Origin: Frankia canadensis
GTDB taxonomy: Bacteria; Actinomycetota; Actinomycetes; Frankiales; Frankiaceae
DNA: 61,565 bases
Reading direction: 5' to 3'
NCBI RefSeq assembly: GCF_900197875.1
Contig: NZ_FZMO01000057.1
Coordinates: 1 to 61,565, forward strand
The notes beneath the pieces are model-generated. The model saw nothing but the letters and a program-made list of their open reading frames with translations, did no database searches and had not been told where the DNA came from. The translations under genes and the position numbers were made by a program. Shown here piece by piece: positions 48,574 through 57,080 of this stretch (its first letter is position 1; each line of letters opens with the position of its first letter).

Positions 48574-49424
48574 GAGAGGTCGGAGCCGTCCGCGGCCGGC
48601 ACGGCCGCCGGGGCGATGTCGGCACTGTCGGAGTCGCCGCCGCCGAGGCGCGGGCGGAACGGGCCGGCCTCGCGTGAGGTGCGGCGCGGCCGGAAGACCC
48701 GCCCGCGTGCCAGCACCGGGTGCGGTCCCGGCTGGCCCAGTCCGTCCAGCCAGGCGACGAGCCGGCTGTCCGGCGTCGTCGCCTCCACGGTCAGCCTGGC
48801 CAGGGCGAAGCGGTCGTCGTCGGGATGGGACAGGACGTCGCGCACCGCGCACGCCGAGCTGTAGCCGGCGGAGATCACCAGCTGGCGGACGGACAGATCG
48901 TAGCCGCCGCCCGGGTAGGCGAACGTGCGCGGCTCGTCGCCGACGGCCACCGCGAGCCGTCGCCGCGACAGGGTGAGCTCCGCGATCACGTCCGGGCGGG
49001 CCAGCTCGTTGAGCGGCCGACCGGTATGGCCGGAACCGCCGATCTCGATTCCCAGACCGCGGATCCTATGCAGGTCCGTCCGATGGAAATAGCCCGGATC
49101 ACCTACTCGGGAACTGGTGACGAACACGGTGGCCGTCAGCCCGGACTCGGCCAGCTGGCGCAGGGCGCTCATTGTTTCGGCGCCGCCGTCGTCAATCGTG
49201 ATGATGACCGGATTCCCGGGGGCGGACGCGGTGCCGACGGTGGCGACGTGACCGGAGACCGTCATCGGCACCCGCCCGGAGGCCGTGATCAGCCGACAGT
49301 GGCGCGCGAACGTGGCCAGCGGCATCGGCCGGCGCCGGGCGCCCCGGGAGGTGTGCGGGTCGAGCGAGCGGTAGCGCAGGACCGGGATCACCTGGCCGCG
49401 CCGGATCGAGGGCCGGCCGGGCAT
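48453..49424 (-). CDS. polysaccharide deacetylase-fold (NodB) protein lacking metal histidines
   Basis: 323 residues from ATG 49424; ATG 49526 would add a 34-residue Arg/Pro-rich N-terminus. NodB motifs 1 and 3 are recognisable (VIITIDDGG and TFAYPGGGYD). Motif 2, normally HxxxH for zinc, reads GGSGHTGRPL, with Ser and Gly at the two ligand positions by my alignment. Catalysis is therefore doubtful. The C-terminal 70 residues are low-complexity, and the last 40 codons overlap the convergent hydroxylase gene. Confidence 0.82.
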   Translation of the reverse strand: MPGRPSIRRGQVIPVLRYRSLDPHTSRGARRRPMPLATFARHCRLITASGRVPMTVSGHVATVGTASAPGNPVIITIDDGGAETMSALRQLAESGLTATVFVTSSRVGDPGYFHRTDLHRIRGLGIEIGGSGHTGRPLNELARPDVIAELTLSRRRLAVAVGDEPRTFAYPGGGYDLSVRQLVISAGYSSACAVRDVLSHPDDDRFALARLTVEATTPDSRLVAWLDGLGQPGPHPVLARGRVFRPRRTSREAGPFRPRLGGGDSDSADIAPAAVPAADGSDLSYAAAPRAVGDSGTASLGGLVRSTMSPSGLVTPSQNRSLR

Positions 49425-49787
49425 CACCGCGGGCCGGGCACGGCGGCGCGGCGTGGGCCGGGCGGGGCGTCCGGAGCGAACGACAAGCGGGCCTCCCTGC
49501 GATCGCCGCGACGGCGGACGCGGCATCGGATGATTGCGCGGAAGTACGTCCGGATGGAGCCGTGATGCGGCATGAAATGTAGCACGAGCGGCTGCAATGG
49601 CTGGGGAGGCGGCGGTGGTGCCTATCTCGCCGATCGACTGTCTCCGCAGGTCATCCTTAGGCAAATTAAGAAAGCAGAACTCTTCGCGGCCGAGTCGTGG
49701 TGGAAAACGCGCGGTGTGGGTTGGTCGAAGACCGTGTGGGCGTTGTGCACCAATGGCGTGGATGATGGGCCGGTGGTGCCCGTCGGA
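49425..49787. other. intergenic stretch upstream of NodB-like gene
   Basis: About 360 nt. It includes an A/T-rich patch at 49655-49685 (CCTTAGGCAAATTAAGAAAG), probably the promoter for a flanking gene. If the NodB-like gene starts at 49526 the left part is coding. No repeat recognised. Confidence 0.4.
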
Positions 49788-49970
49788 TCAGGGCGCGGAG
49801 CCCGGGGCGGAGCCGGAGTCGCGGCGTACGCGGGAGAATGTCCGGCAGTCGCAGCGGGCGCAGTCGTTGCCTCGGCGGTAGTGCCGGTGCTCGTCGCGGT
49901 GGTGGCCGCAGCGACAGCGGTTCCACCAGGAGGAAATCCCTCTCACGGCATCCCCTTGTGTCGGCGTCAC
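49788..49970 (-). CDS. small Cys/His-rich (zinc-binding) protein
   Basis: 60 residues from GTG 49970. The centre reads CRCGHHRDEHRHYRRGNDCARCDC, shortened here to its pattern: C-x-C-G-H, H-x-H-Y, then C-x-x-C-x-C-x-x-F. Six cysteine/histidine pairs in that spacing form a plausible zinc-binding unit, known from short actinomycete hypothetical proteins. GTG at VRGISSWW is an alternative start. No partner gene is close. Confidence 0.5.
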   Translation of the reverse strand: MTPTQGDAVRGISSWWNRCRCGHHRDEHRHYRRGNDCARCDCRTFSRVRRDSGSAPGSAP

Positions 49971-50020
49971 CGATCCGTGACCTTACCGGCAGCCGATGTC
50001 GTGACGGGACTCACGTGGGT

Positions 50021-50077
50021 GCCGTGCTCGCGTCGTGGTGCCGTGCTCGCGTCGTGGTGCCGTGCTCGCGTCGTGGT
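50021..50077. repeat. three tandem 19-bp repeats
   Basis: The 19-mer GCCGTGCTCGCGTCGTGGT occurs three times without change at 50021-50039, 50040-50058 and 50059-50077, followed by GCC. It lies 23 nt after the stop side of the DUF6542 gene and 50 nt from the small zinc protein gene. Confidence 0.92.
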
Positions 50078-50100
50078 GCCGGCACGGACAGATCGCAGAG

Positions 50101-50727
50101 TTACAGGTCGGGGCGTCGGCGGCGGTCGCCGGCGGACTGGGCGAGGGCGCGGGCCCGCTCCCGCCGGGCGATCTGGGCGCGCCGGCCGCGGAACAGTGCG
50201 ATCGCGGTCACCAGCAGGAAGGCGGCCAGCAGGATCGGCGCGTGCAGGATCATCTCGGATCCGATGTCGAGCGCCTTGTTCTTCAGCCCGGAACTACCGT
50301 CGCCGGTGGACGGGTCGAGGTAGCCGACGCCGATCGTGATGAGCGCATACACGAGCGGCGGCATGATCACGACGCCGATCAGATCGTCGGTATGGACCCG
50401 CACCGCCACCAGAACGCAGCCGCCGATGAACAGCACCCCGAAGCCATAGGACAGCGAGCCGAACGCCACCGAGTCGATGAGGGCACCGAGACCGCCGATG
50501 ACCAGGACGACGAGGGCGGTGCCGAGCGCGGTAAGACCTCGCCGGCTGCCTGTGAACAGCGTGGGCGGCGGCGCCGACGAGCGACCGCGTGAGCCGCGGA
50601 CATACGGGTCGTCGAACCTGTCGGCGCGCGCGGACCTTCCCTGCGGCCCGGCTGACTGCCGATGTGGCGGCACACTCACGAACGCAAGGTACCGCTCGCG
50701 GATTTCCAATGCGTCAGGACGATGCAT
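50101..50727 (-). CDS. DUF6542-like membrane protein
   Basis: 208 residues from ATG 50727; GTG 50679 (SVPPHRQ) is equally possible, as no ribosome site decides. The N-terminus is polar and basic; four predicted helices follow (GLTALGTALVVLVIGGLGALID, FGVLFIGGCVLVAV, VVIMPPLVYALITIGVG and ILLAAFLLVTAIALF), then a basic tail. The arrangement matches DUF6542 proteins found near ychF in actinobacteria. Function unknown. Confidence 0.75.
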   Translation of the reverse strand: MHRPDALEIRERYLAFVSVPPHRQSAGPQGRSARADRFDDPYVRGSRGRSSAPPPTLFTGSRRGLTALGTALVVLVIGGLGALIDSVAFGSLSYGFGVLFIGGCVLVAVRVHTDDLIGVVIMPPLVYALITIGVGYLDPSTGDGSSGLKNKALDIGSEMILHAPILLAAFLLVTAIALFRGRRAQIARRERARALAQSAGDRRRRPDL

Positions 50728-50854
50728 CAGACGGCCGCTTCCGCCTGTGCACCGGAACTTTCGGTGGCCGGATCGCTCCATTCCGTGGGGTCGTCATCGT
50801 CTTTCTGGCCGTTTGCCCTCGATGTCCTCCAAACGTTGCCGGGACGGTCGCTGG

Positions 50855-52297
50855 TCAGGTCCGATACCCGACATCGTCTTGCTCGGCGGCCGGAGACTCC
50901 CCAGTCGGCGCGGCGGGCGGGGGCGCGGGCCGGTCGGCCGGGATGCCGGCCAGCAGCTCCGCGGCCGACAGCGGGCGCACACCCGTCTCGACCGGGCCGG
51001 GGCTCGGCAGAGGCGCCTCGACGACCTCCATGGCGGCCAGCCGGCGTGCGGGGGTGAGCACCCTGCTCTCCAGCGAGCCGACCGTGGCGTTGAAATCGCC
51101 GACCGCGCGGCCGAGGGAACGGCCGAGCCGGTCGAGATGATCGCCGAGGGTGCCGAGCCGGGTGTAGAGGTCCCGGCCGAGCTCGAAGATCTCCTGCGTG
51201 CGCGCGGTCAGGGCCTCCTGCGTCCAGGCGTGCGCGATGGTCCGCAGCATCGCGATCAGGGTGGTCGGCGTCGCGATGATCACCTTGCGGGCGGCGGCGT
51301 GCTCCAGCAGCGTGGGGTCGTGGTCGAGCGCCGGGGCGAGGAACGCCTCGGCCGGCACGAACAGCACCACGAACTCCGGCGACGACGGCAGCCTCCGCCA
51401 GTAGGACTTGGCGGCCAGCCCGTCGACGTGGGCCCGCAGGTGACGGGCGTGGGCGGCCATCCGTCCGGCGCGGTACTCCTCGTCGGCGCTCTCGGCGGCG
51501 TCGAGGAAGGCGGCGAGCGGCACCTTCGCGTCGACCACCACGTTGCGCCCGCCGGCGAGGTGAACCACCATGTCCGGCCGCAGCGGGCCCTCGTCGCCGG
51601 CGACCGTCATCTGCTCGGTGAAGTCACAGCGGTTGAGCATGCCGGCGACCTCGGCGACCCGGCGCAGCTGCATCTCCCCCCAGGCGCCGCGCGCCTGCGG
51701 CCGCCGCAGCACGGTGACCAGCGCCGCCGTCTGCGTCCGCAGGTTCTCCGACGCCTCCCGGGCGAAGCGGACCTGCTCGACGAGGCCCGCATACGCCTCG
51801 GTGCGGGCCGTCTCCAGCTCGCGCAGCCGGCCCTCCACCCGCCCGAGGGCCTCCCGCAGCGGGGTGACCAGCGACTCCACGGCGGCGCGGCGGGCGTCGA
51901 GATCGCCGCGGGCGCGGGCACCGGCCTCGTCCAGCCGGGCGGTCGCGAGCTCCACCAGCTGTCGGCTCGCCCCCTCCAGCGCCTGCGCGGACAGCGCCTG
52001 GAAGCTCTCGGTGAGCCGCTGCTGGCTCTGTTCGACCAGAGCGACCCGCTCGTCCGCGGCGCGCCGCTCGTAGTCCAGCGCGGTGCGCAGGCCCTTCACG
52101 TCCGCCTCGGCCAGCTGGGCGCGCTCGGTGGCGGCCTCGGTGGCCGCCCGCGCGGCGTCCCGCTCGCGCAGGACGGTGGCGTGCGCGGCCGCCAGCGCCG
52201 CGTGCCGCGGATCGGCCAGCCGGCGGGCGGCGAGGAACCCGCCCACGGCGCCGAGGGCCAGCCCGACGAGGGTCAGGAACGCGCTGGTCGTGTTCAC
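50855..52297 (-). CDS. rmuC: DNA recombination protein RmuC
   Basis: 480 residues from GTG 52297; TTG 52309 has a GGTGGGG site upstream and may be the true start. A membrane helix at the N-terminus (FLTLVGLALGAVGGF), a long coiled coil (about 35-180), then the RmuC nuclease-like domain with RGAWGEMQLRRVAEVAGM, RPDMVVHLAGGRNVVVDAKVPL and FVLFVPAEAFLAPAL. It limits inversions at repeats and is predicted to be a nuclease. It is divergent from ychF, 81 nt apart. Confidence 0.92.
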   Translation of the reverse strand: MNTTSAFLTLVGLALGAVGGFLAARRLADPRHAALAAAHATVLRERDAARAATEAATERAQLAEADVKGLRTALDYERRAADERVALVEQSQQRLTESFQALSAQALEGASRQLVELATARLDEAGARARGDLDARRAAVESLVTPLREALGRVEGRLRELETARTEAYAGLVEQVRFAREASENLRTQTAALVTVLRRPQARGAWGEMQLRRVAEVAGMLNRCDFTEQMTVAGDEGPLRPDMVVHLAGGRNVVVDAKVPLAAFLDAAESADEEYRAGRMAAHARHLRAHVDGLAAKSYWRRLPSSPEFVVLFVPAEAFLAPALDHDPTLLEHAAARKVIIATPTTLIAMLRTIAHAWTQEALTARTQEIFELGRDLYTRLGTLGDHLDRLGRSLGRAVGDFNATVGSLESRVLTPARRLAAMEVVEAPLPSPGPVETGVRPLSAAELLAGIPADRPAPPPAAPTGESPAAEQDDVGYRT

Positions 52298-52378
52298 ATC
52301 GCAAGGCAATCACGCCCCACCGACAGTTCCGCGGCGGCCGCGGCGGGCCGCGCCCGGCGGCCCGTAGACTGATCCGCC

Positions 52379-53455
52379 ATGGGCTTGTCGATCGGTATCG
52401 TCGGGCTGCCCAACGTCGGCAAGTCCACGTTGTTCAACGCCCTGACGCGCAATGAGGTGCTCGCCGCGAACTACCCGTTCGCGACGATCGAGCCGAACGT
52501 CGGCGTCGTCGGCGTCCCCGACCCGCGTCTCGACGAGCTCGCGAAGCTGTACGACAGCGCCCGTGTGGTGCCGGCCACGGTCAGCTTCGTCGACATCGCC
52601 GGGCTCGTGCGCGGCGCGTCCGAGGGCCAGGGCCTGGGTAACCGGTTCCTCGCCAACATCCGCGAGTCCGACGCCGTCTGCCAGGTCGTGCGCGTCTTCT
52701 CCGATCCCGACGTCGTCCACGTCGAGGGCAGGGTCGACCCGCCGTCCGACATCGAGACGATCAACACCGAGCTCATCCTCGCCGACCTGCAGACCCTCGA
52801 CGCCCGCCTGCCGAAGCTGGAGAAGGAGGCCCGCGCCGACAAGGCGAAGCAGCCCCTGCTCGCCGCGGTGAAGGCGGCCCGCGAGGTGCTCGACGCCGGC
52901 CGCACGATCTCCTCCGAGCCCTCGATCGACCGCGCCGAGCTGCGCGAGCTGTTCCTGCTCACCGCGAAGCCCTTCCTGTACGTCTTCAACGTCGACGAGG
53001 ACGTGCTCGCCGACCCCGGCCGCCACAAGGAGCTCGTCGACTCGGTCGCGCCCGCCGACGCGATCGTCCTGTGCGCCAAGGTCGAGGCCGAACTCGCCGA
53101 GCTCGCCGACGCCGACGCCGCCGAGCTGCTCGCCTCCCTCGGCCAGGGCGAGAGCGGCCTGGCCCAGCTCGCCCGCATCGGCTTCCATACCCTCGGCCTG
53201 CAGACGTTCCTCACCGCGGGCCCGAAGGAGTCCCGCGCCTGGACCATCAGGGCCGGCGCGACCGCCCCCGAGGCCGCCGGCGCCATCCACACCGACTTCC
53301 AGCGCGGTTTCATCAAGGCCGAGATCGTCTCCTACGGCGACCTGATGTCCGCCGGCTCCATGACCGCCGCCCGCGCCGCCGGCCGGGTCCGCATGGAGGG
53401 CAAGGACTACGTCATGGCCGACGGCGACGTCGTCGAGTTCCGCTTCAACGTCTGA
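52379..53455 (+). CDS. ychF: ribosome-binding ATPase YchF
   Basis: 358 residues from ATG 52379, close to the usual 363. P-loop GLPNVGKS at 9-16, switch segment NYPFATIEPNVG, G3 DIAGLVRGASEGQGLGN, and a C-terminal TGS domain ending VEFRFNV. YchF (OLA1 family) hydrolyses ATP and binds ribosomes in translation quality and stress control. A degenerate copy of its last codons lies 700 bp downstream beyond a toxin-antitoxin cassette. Confidence 0.96.
   Translation: MGLSIGIVGLPNVGKSTLFNALTRNEVLAANYPFATIEPNVGVVGVPDPRLDELAKLYDSARVVPATVSFVDIAGLVRGASEGQGLGNRFLANIRESDAVCQVVRVFSDPDVVHVEGRVDPPSDIETINTELILADLQTLDARLPKLEKEARADKAKQPLLAAVKAAREVLDAGRTISSEPSIDRAELRELFLLTAKPFLYVFNVDEDVLADPGRHKELVDSVAPADAIVLCAKVEAELAELADADAAELLASLGQGESGLAQLARIGFHTLGLQTFLTAGPKESRAWTIRAGATAPEAAGAIHTDFQRGFIKAEIVSYGDLMSAGSMTAARAAGRVRMEGKDYVMADGDVVEFRFNV
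53432..53455. repeat. left direct repeat (3' end of ychF)
   Basis: The last 24 nt of ychF, GTCGAGTTCCGCTTCAACGT plus CTGA, recur at 54153-54176 with three mismatches. Upstream GGCGACGT also recurs with a one-base gap, so the repeat is about 32 nt. See the right copy. Confidence 0.75.
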
Positions 53456-53575
53456 GCCATCGGTCCCGCGACAGCGTGGGGCCAACCCCTGGGCCACGTG
53501 GTCGATGCCTCACGGCCCCAGACGTTGCCTACGGTCTGAAACGACCGTGTCCTCATCTCGCGCGGCGGAGGCCCC

Positions 53576-53902
53576 ATGCCCGACGGCGGGGATCACTACC
53601 GACCTGTCTCCCGGCCGTACGTCCGACGGTTCGAATACCGCTACACCGAGCACGTGTTCGACAAACTTCAGCTCATCGACATCGCGCTGGCCGAGTTCGA
53701 GCGCCTGCTCGGCGTTGGCGAGGTGATCGCGGAGGCGCCGAGCGGCCTGCTCGTCGTCCGCGAACTCGTCCTCCTGATCGAGTGGCTTCGACCGCTGCAT
53801 GTCGTTGTCGGCGTTGCCGAGAGCCGGCGGTGCGAGACACTGATTACGGTCTACGAGCCGTACCCGGCGGAGTGGTCGGGCGATCTTCGGAGGAGGCGGT
53901 AG
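53576..53902 (+). CDS. DUF4258-type toxin candidate
   Basis: 108 residues from ATG 53576, with GGAGG 4 nt upstream. FEYRYTEHVFDKLQLIDIALAEFERLLGVGEVIAE and the later strand LLIEWLRPLHVVVGV and TLITVYEP match the small RelE/MqsR-like DUF4258 fold. These are putative mRNA-interferase toxins paired with YgiT-type zinc antitoxins. The stop overlaps the antitoxin start by one base (TAGTG). Probable toxin; activity not shown. Confidence 0.82.
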   Translation: MPDGGDHYRPVSRPYVRRFEYRYTEHVFDKLQLIDIALAEFERLLGVGEVIAEAPSGLLVVRELVLLIEWLRPLHVVVGVAESRRCETLITVYEPYPAEWSGDLRRRR

Positions 53903-54138
53903 TGCGCTGCGACGAGTGCGGCAACGGCGAGATTCGCCCCGGCCTGAAGCCGAAGGTCGTGCAGCGGGACGGTCGGGTCGCGGTGGTGACGGACATCCCC
54001 GTGGACGAATGCCCGTCCTGCGGCAGGACATGGCTTGATGGTCACGTCGCCCGGCGGGTGGACGAGCTGTTCCGAGAGATGCTGGCCGCGGACCTCGTGG
54101 CGGTTCGTCCCTACCGGGAGGCCGCGGCGGCCGCCTGA
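53902..54138 (+). CDS. YgiT/MqsA-type zinc-finger antitoxin
   Basis: 78 residues from GTG 53902 with GGAGGAGG 5 nt upstream. The zinc site is CDEC (Cys3, Cys6) and CPSC (36-41 region), with the intervening VVQRDGRVAVVTDIPV strand pair as in MqsA N-terminal domains. The C-terminal helix VARRVDELFREML may contact the toxin. It lacks the HTH domain of full MqsA, so promoter binding must come from elsewhere. Second gene of a two-gene operon. Confidence 0.85.
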   Translation: MRCDECGNGEIRPGLKPKVVQRDGRVAVVTDIPVDECPSCGRTWLDGHVARRVDELFREMLAADLVAVRPYREAAAAA

Positions 54139-54152
54139 GCGACCGGCGACGT

Positions 54153-54176
54153 GTCGATTTTCGCCTCAACGTCTGA
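54153..54176. repeat. right direct repeat (vestigial ychF 3' end)
   Basis: Matches the last 24 nt of ychF at 21 of 24 positions, including the stop codon, in the same orientation, just after the YgiT gene. No coding function. The two copies bracket the toxin-antitoxin cassette. Confidence 0.75.
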
Positions 54177-54309
54177 CCGGCTGGCCCGTGATCCGCCCGG
54201 ATGGGCGGTCTGTCACGAAGGTGCGGGCGAGGCTCGGCGGCCACGGGGTACAACGGCCGAGAGCGCGGCGGTCGGTCCGCGTCGGCGAGGTCTCGGAGGG
54301 CGGGTGGCC

Positions 54310-54873
54310 GTGGCGGGCGACGACGGGCAGGCTGGCGACGGTCAGGACGTGGACGAGCGGGTGATCTGCCATCTGGTGGGGCGTTCGGCGTGGTCGGTGG
54401 GGGCGGCGGGGTATCGGCCGGCGAGCCTCGGGAGCGAGGGGTTCATCCACTTCTCCACGCCGGCGCAGGTCGTGGCCACCGCCAACCGGTTCTACCAGGG
54501 GCGGGACGACCTGCTCCTGGTCGTGGTCGACCCGGCACGGTTGAGCGCGCCGCTGCGCTGGGAGCCGCCCGCCGAGCCGGCCACCGCCGTGAGCCAGCCC
54601 GGTGCAGTGAGCCAGTCCAGTCCCGCGGGACCGGCCGGATCGGAGGAACCGGCGGTGCCCGGTGCGGTTGGGGCGGCCGGTTCAGCAAGGCAGAGTGTTC
54701 CCGCGGGAACGTCGGGCCTGGCGGGAGCCGTCCGGGCAGGGGGAACGGCGACGGCGGGTGGGGAGCTGTTTCCGCATCTGTACGGGCCGATCGACGCGGG
54801 GGCGGTGACGGCGGTGGTGCCGTTCCCGCCGGAGGCGGACGGGAGGTTCACCATTCCGTCCACCCTCTGGTGA
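54310..54873 (+). CDS. DUF952-family protein with internal Ala/Pro/Gly insertion
   Basis: 187 residues from GTG 54310; GGAGGG lies 9 nt upstream (3 nt from the alternative GTG 54304). The DUF952 halves are clear: ICHLVGRSAWSVGAAGYRPASLGSEGFIHFSTPAQV and LLVVVDPARL at the front, and ELFPHLYGPIDAGAVTAVVPF at the end. About 60 residues of repetitive SQ/PAG-rich sequence are inserted between them. Function unknown. The 3' end overlaps the convergent glycosylase by 26 nt. Confidence 0.85.
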   Translation: MAGDDGQAGDGQDVDERVICHLVGRSAWSVGAAGYRPASLGSEGFIHFSTPAQVVATANRFYQGRDDLLLVVVDPARLSAPLRWEPPAEPATAVSQPGAVSQSSPAGPAGSEEPAVPGAVGAAGSARQSVPAGTSGLAGAVRAGGTATAGGELFPHLYGPIDAGAVTAVVPFPPEADGRFTIPSTLW

Positions 54874-55885
54874 TCTCCAACCAGCAGACCGTGCCCGCCC
54901 AGGGGCCGAAGCGGGCGTAACGGGCGCGGATCGTCCGGTCGTCGGCGGGGCCGGACAGGTCCGCCACCTCGCCGACGCGTGCTCTCGCCCAGGTGTCCAG
55001 GGCGAGGCCGCGGGGGCGGCCGAGCAGGCCGAGCATCAGGTCCGCACTGACCGGTCCGAAGCCGGGCAGGGCGCGGATGGCCGCGGCGATCTCGTCGTCA
55101 CTCAGGCGAGGCGAGGCGAGTGAGGCGGGCGAGGCGGGCGGGGCGTTGGGGCGCCAGGACTCGACGTCGAGGGTGCCGGCGTCGACGCGCTGCGCGAGCA
55201 GCGCGAGCGGGCCGGCGCGGTAGCCCCAGCCGGCCTGGTCACGCAGGATCTCGGGGCCCTCGTCGGCGACGGCGCGGGCCACCGCGGCGGGCTCGGGGAA
55301 GGCGCGTTCGCCGGCCGGGCCGCGGGCACCGAAGCGGTCGGTGAGCTCGGCGAGCATCGTGCGGGTCCGGGCGAGCGAGGCGTTCGTCGCCGCGAGCGCG
55401 CGGACGAGGTCCTCCCAGACGGTCGGGGACCGCAGCAGCCGGCCGTGCCCGCCCTCGGCGATCCAGGCCAGGCCGGTCTCGCCCGCGATGGCGGCGTACA
55501 GGCCGGACAGGTCCTCGTCGAGGGCGAGTGCGTGCCGCACCTGGCGGCGGATGGCGGCGGCGTCCGCTTCCTCGCCCGGTGTTCGTCCCCAGGTGACGGC
55601 CAGACTCTCGGGCTCGGGCGCGGGCTCGGGCGCGGGCTCGTGGACGGTGATGGTCAGCGCGCCGGCGTGGGGGAGGGTGAGGACGCGGTGCCAGGCATCG
55701 TGATCGACATCGAAGCAGGACGGCCCCAGCCCGCTGGCTGCGTGACTGAGTGTGACCGATGATAAGCGGAAGTTGGGCGGTAGTGGGGTGATCCGCAGAG
55801 CGCCCGCGCGGGGGAGGTCCGCGCCGGGGGGAAGCCGGCCGAACCGGCCCCCGGCGCGGATCTCCGCCGCCGCCTGTGCGCCCAC
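54848..55885 (-). CDS. HhH-GPD DNA glycosylase (AlkA-like)
   Basis: 345 residues from GTG 55885. The N-terminal half resembles the AlkA N-domain. The C-terminal HhH-GPD part has LPGFGPVSADLMLGLLGRPRGLALDTWARAR, with the helix-hairpin-helix and the catalytic-type Asp in ALDTWAR. It should remove damaged or alkylated bases. Between helices sits a Pro/Ala/Ser repeat (NAPPASPASLASP). Convergent overlap of 26 nt with DUF952. Confidence 0.87.
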   Translation of the reverse strand: MGAQAAAEIRAGGRFGRLPPGADLPRAGALRITPLPPNFRLSSVTLSHAASGLGPSCFDVDHDAWHRVLTLPHAGALTITVHEPAPEPAPEPESLAVTWGRTPGEEADAAAIRRQVRHALALDEDLSGLYAAIAGETGLAWIAEGGHGRLLRSPTVWEDLVRALAATNASLARTRTMLAELTDRFGARGPAGERAFPEPAAVARAVADEGPEILRDQAGWGYRAGPLALLAQRVDAGTLDVESWRPNAPPASPASLASPRLSDDEIAAAIRALPGFGPVSADLMLGLLGRPRGLALDTWARARVGEVADLSGPADDRTIRARYARFGPWAGTVCWLEITRGWTEW

Positions 55886-55987
55886 GGCTTGCGCTCACCT
55901 CCCTGGACCCGGCCGAAAACGACGGATCCGTCAGAGGTGATCATGCCCCAGGTCGGGTCGATCAGCACTGCACACCGGGGAGGTTGA

Positions 55988-56287
55988 TCAGTAGGACACC
56001 CCCGCGGCGCGCAGCAGGGCCGAGATACGACGGGCGAGTTCGATGTCGAGGTTCGTGACGCCGCCTACGGAGTGTGTCCAGACGGTGAAGGTGACGGTGC
56101 CGGGCCCGCGGTCGATCACGGGGTGGTGGTCCATCTCGTCGGCGGTGCGCATCACCTCGGCGCTGATGGCGTCGGCCTCGTCGCCGTCGACCATGATCCG
56201 CAGCTGGATCCGGTCGGCGTCGCCGAGCCAGCCGGGAAGCGCCGCCAGCGCGTCCGTGACCTCGGCGGTGTCCAGTTTGGTCGGCAT
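55988..56287 (-). CDS. pterin-4a-carbinolamine dehydratase-like protein
   Basis: 99 residues from ATG 56287. MPTKLDTAEVTDALAALPGWLGDADRIQLRIMV, EMDHHPVID and FTVWTHSVGGVTNLDIELARRIS match PCD/DCoH. The paired His of the active site (HHP) and the later His are kept. Known members dehydrate 4a-hydroxytetrahydrobiopterin; in bacteria without aromatic hydroxylases the role may be different (for example molybdopterin-linked). No neighbour explains it. Confidence 0.88.
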   Translation of the reverse strand: MPTKLDTAEVTDALAALPGWLGDADRIQLRIMVDGDEADAISAEVMRTADEMDHHPVIDRGPGTVTFTVWTHSVGGVTNLDIELARRISALLRAAGVSY

Positions 56288-56495
56288 CGGTGTGTGCTCC
56301 CTCCGTCCGGGCCCGCGGGATCCGACGCCCGCGGCCGGGGATGACTCCGGTGTGATGACTCCGGTGTGTTGCCTAACGGTTCGCGGGGCGGTCGGCGCGC
56401 TGACGCGCCGGGGATGCATGGCCCGATCGGGCCATGCGACCCGAACCGCCGGCATCCGATCCCAGGACGGCCGGAGTCTGGGAGAGTCCGGCACC

Positions 56496-57080
56496 ATGAA
56501 TGCGGATGTGAGCGGTCAGGGTGCCTGCGCCCTTCCCCCTCCGGTCACCCCACCGGCGCGGAGCGTAACGTCCGGGGCCGTGGCCGCTCCCGCGTCGAAC
56601 GAGCCCGAGCCCGTCGCGCAGCCCGTCGCGCGGCCCGCCGCGGGGCCGGACCCGGCGCCGGGGAGGGGACGGCTGGTCGTCGCCGTGGCGCTGCTCGACG
56701 AGCGTCGCCGGGTGCTCGCCGCCCGCCGGCGCGAGCCGCCGGCGTACGCGGGGATGTGGGAGTTCCCGGGGGGCAAGGTCGAACCGGGCGAGACCGAGCT
56801 TGACGCGCTGGTCCGCGAGTGCCGGGAGGAGCTCGACGTCGAGATCGAGGTCGGGCCCGTGCTCGGGGAGGTGGAGCTGGCCCGGCCCGGCTGGGTGCTG
56901 CGGGTCTGGTTCGGTCGGATCACCGGTCGCGTCCCTCGGATGGTGGACCACGACGAGCTGCGGTGGCTGAGCGTCGCCGAACTGTACGACGTGCGGTGGA
57001 TGCCGGCGGACGGCCCGCTGGTCGACCGGCTGCATCAGGTGCTGGCCGGCTCCGACACGGTCGGCTGGCCGGCTGGCTGA
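56496..57080 (+). CDS. mutT: Nudix hydrolase, MutT-like (8-oxo-dGTP diphosphatase)
   Basis: 194 residues from ATG 56496; the first 55 are Pro/Ala-rich and not conserved, so a later start is possible. The Nudix box at 93-115 is intact (G-5x-E-7x-RE-2x-EE, within [19 protein letters not shown]), and MWEFPGGK is typical of MutT. It probably hydrolyses oxidised nucleotides. In contrast the Nudix-fold protein at 35.5 kb has lost these glutamates. Confidence 0.87.
   Translation: MNADVSGQGACALPPPVTPPARSVTSGAVAAPASNEPEPVAQPVARPAAGPDPAPGRGRLVVAVALLDERRRVLAARRREPPAYAGMWEFPGGKVEPGETELDALVRECREELDVEIEVGPVLGEVELARPGWVLRVWFGRITGRVPRMVDHDELRWLSVAELYDVRWMPADGPLVDRLHQVLAGSDTVGWPAG

Noticed and set aside
50021-50077. 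Possible CRISPR repeats
   Set aside because: Units are 19 bp, directly adjacent and without spacers; no cas genes in the window.
53631-53645. CGGTTCGAATACCG resembling a tRNA T-arm
   Set aside because: It is inside the DUF4258 coding sequence (RRFEYRY) and no acceptor, D or anticodon arms can be drawn around it.
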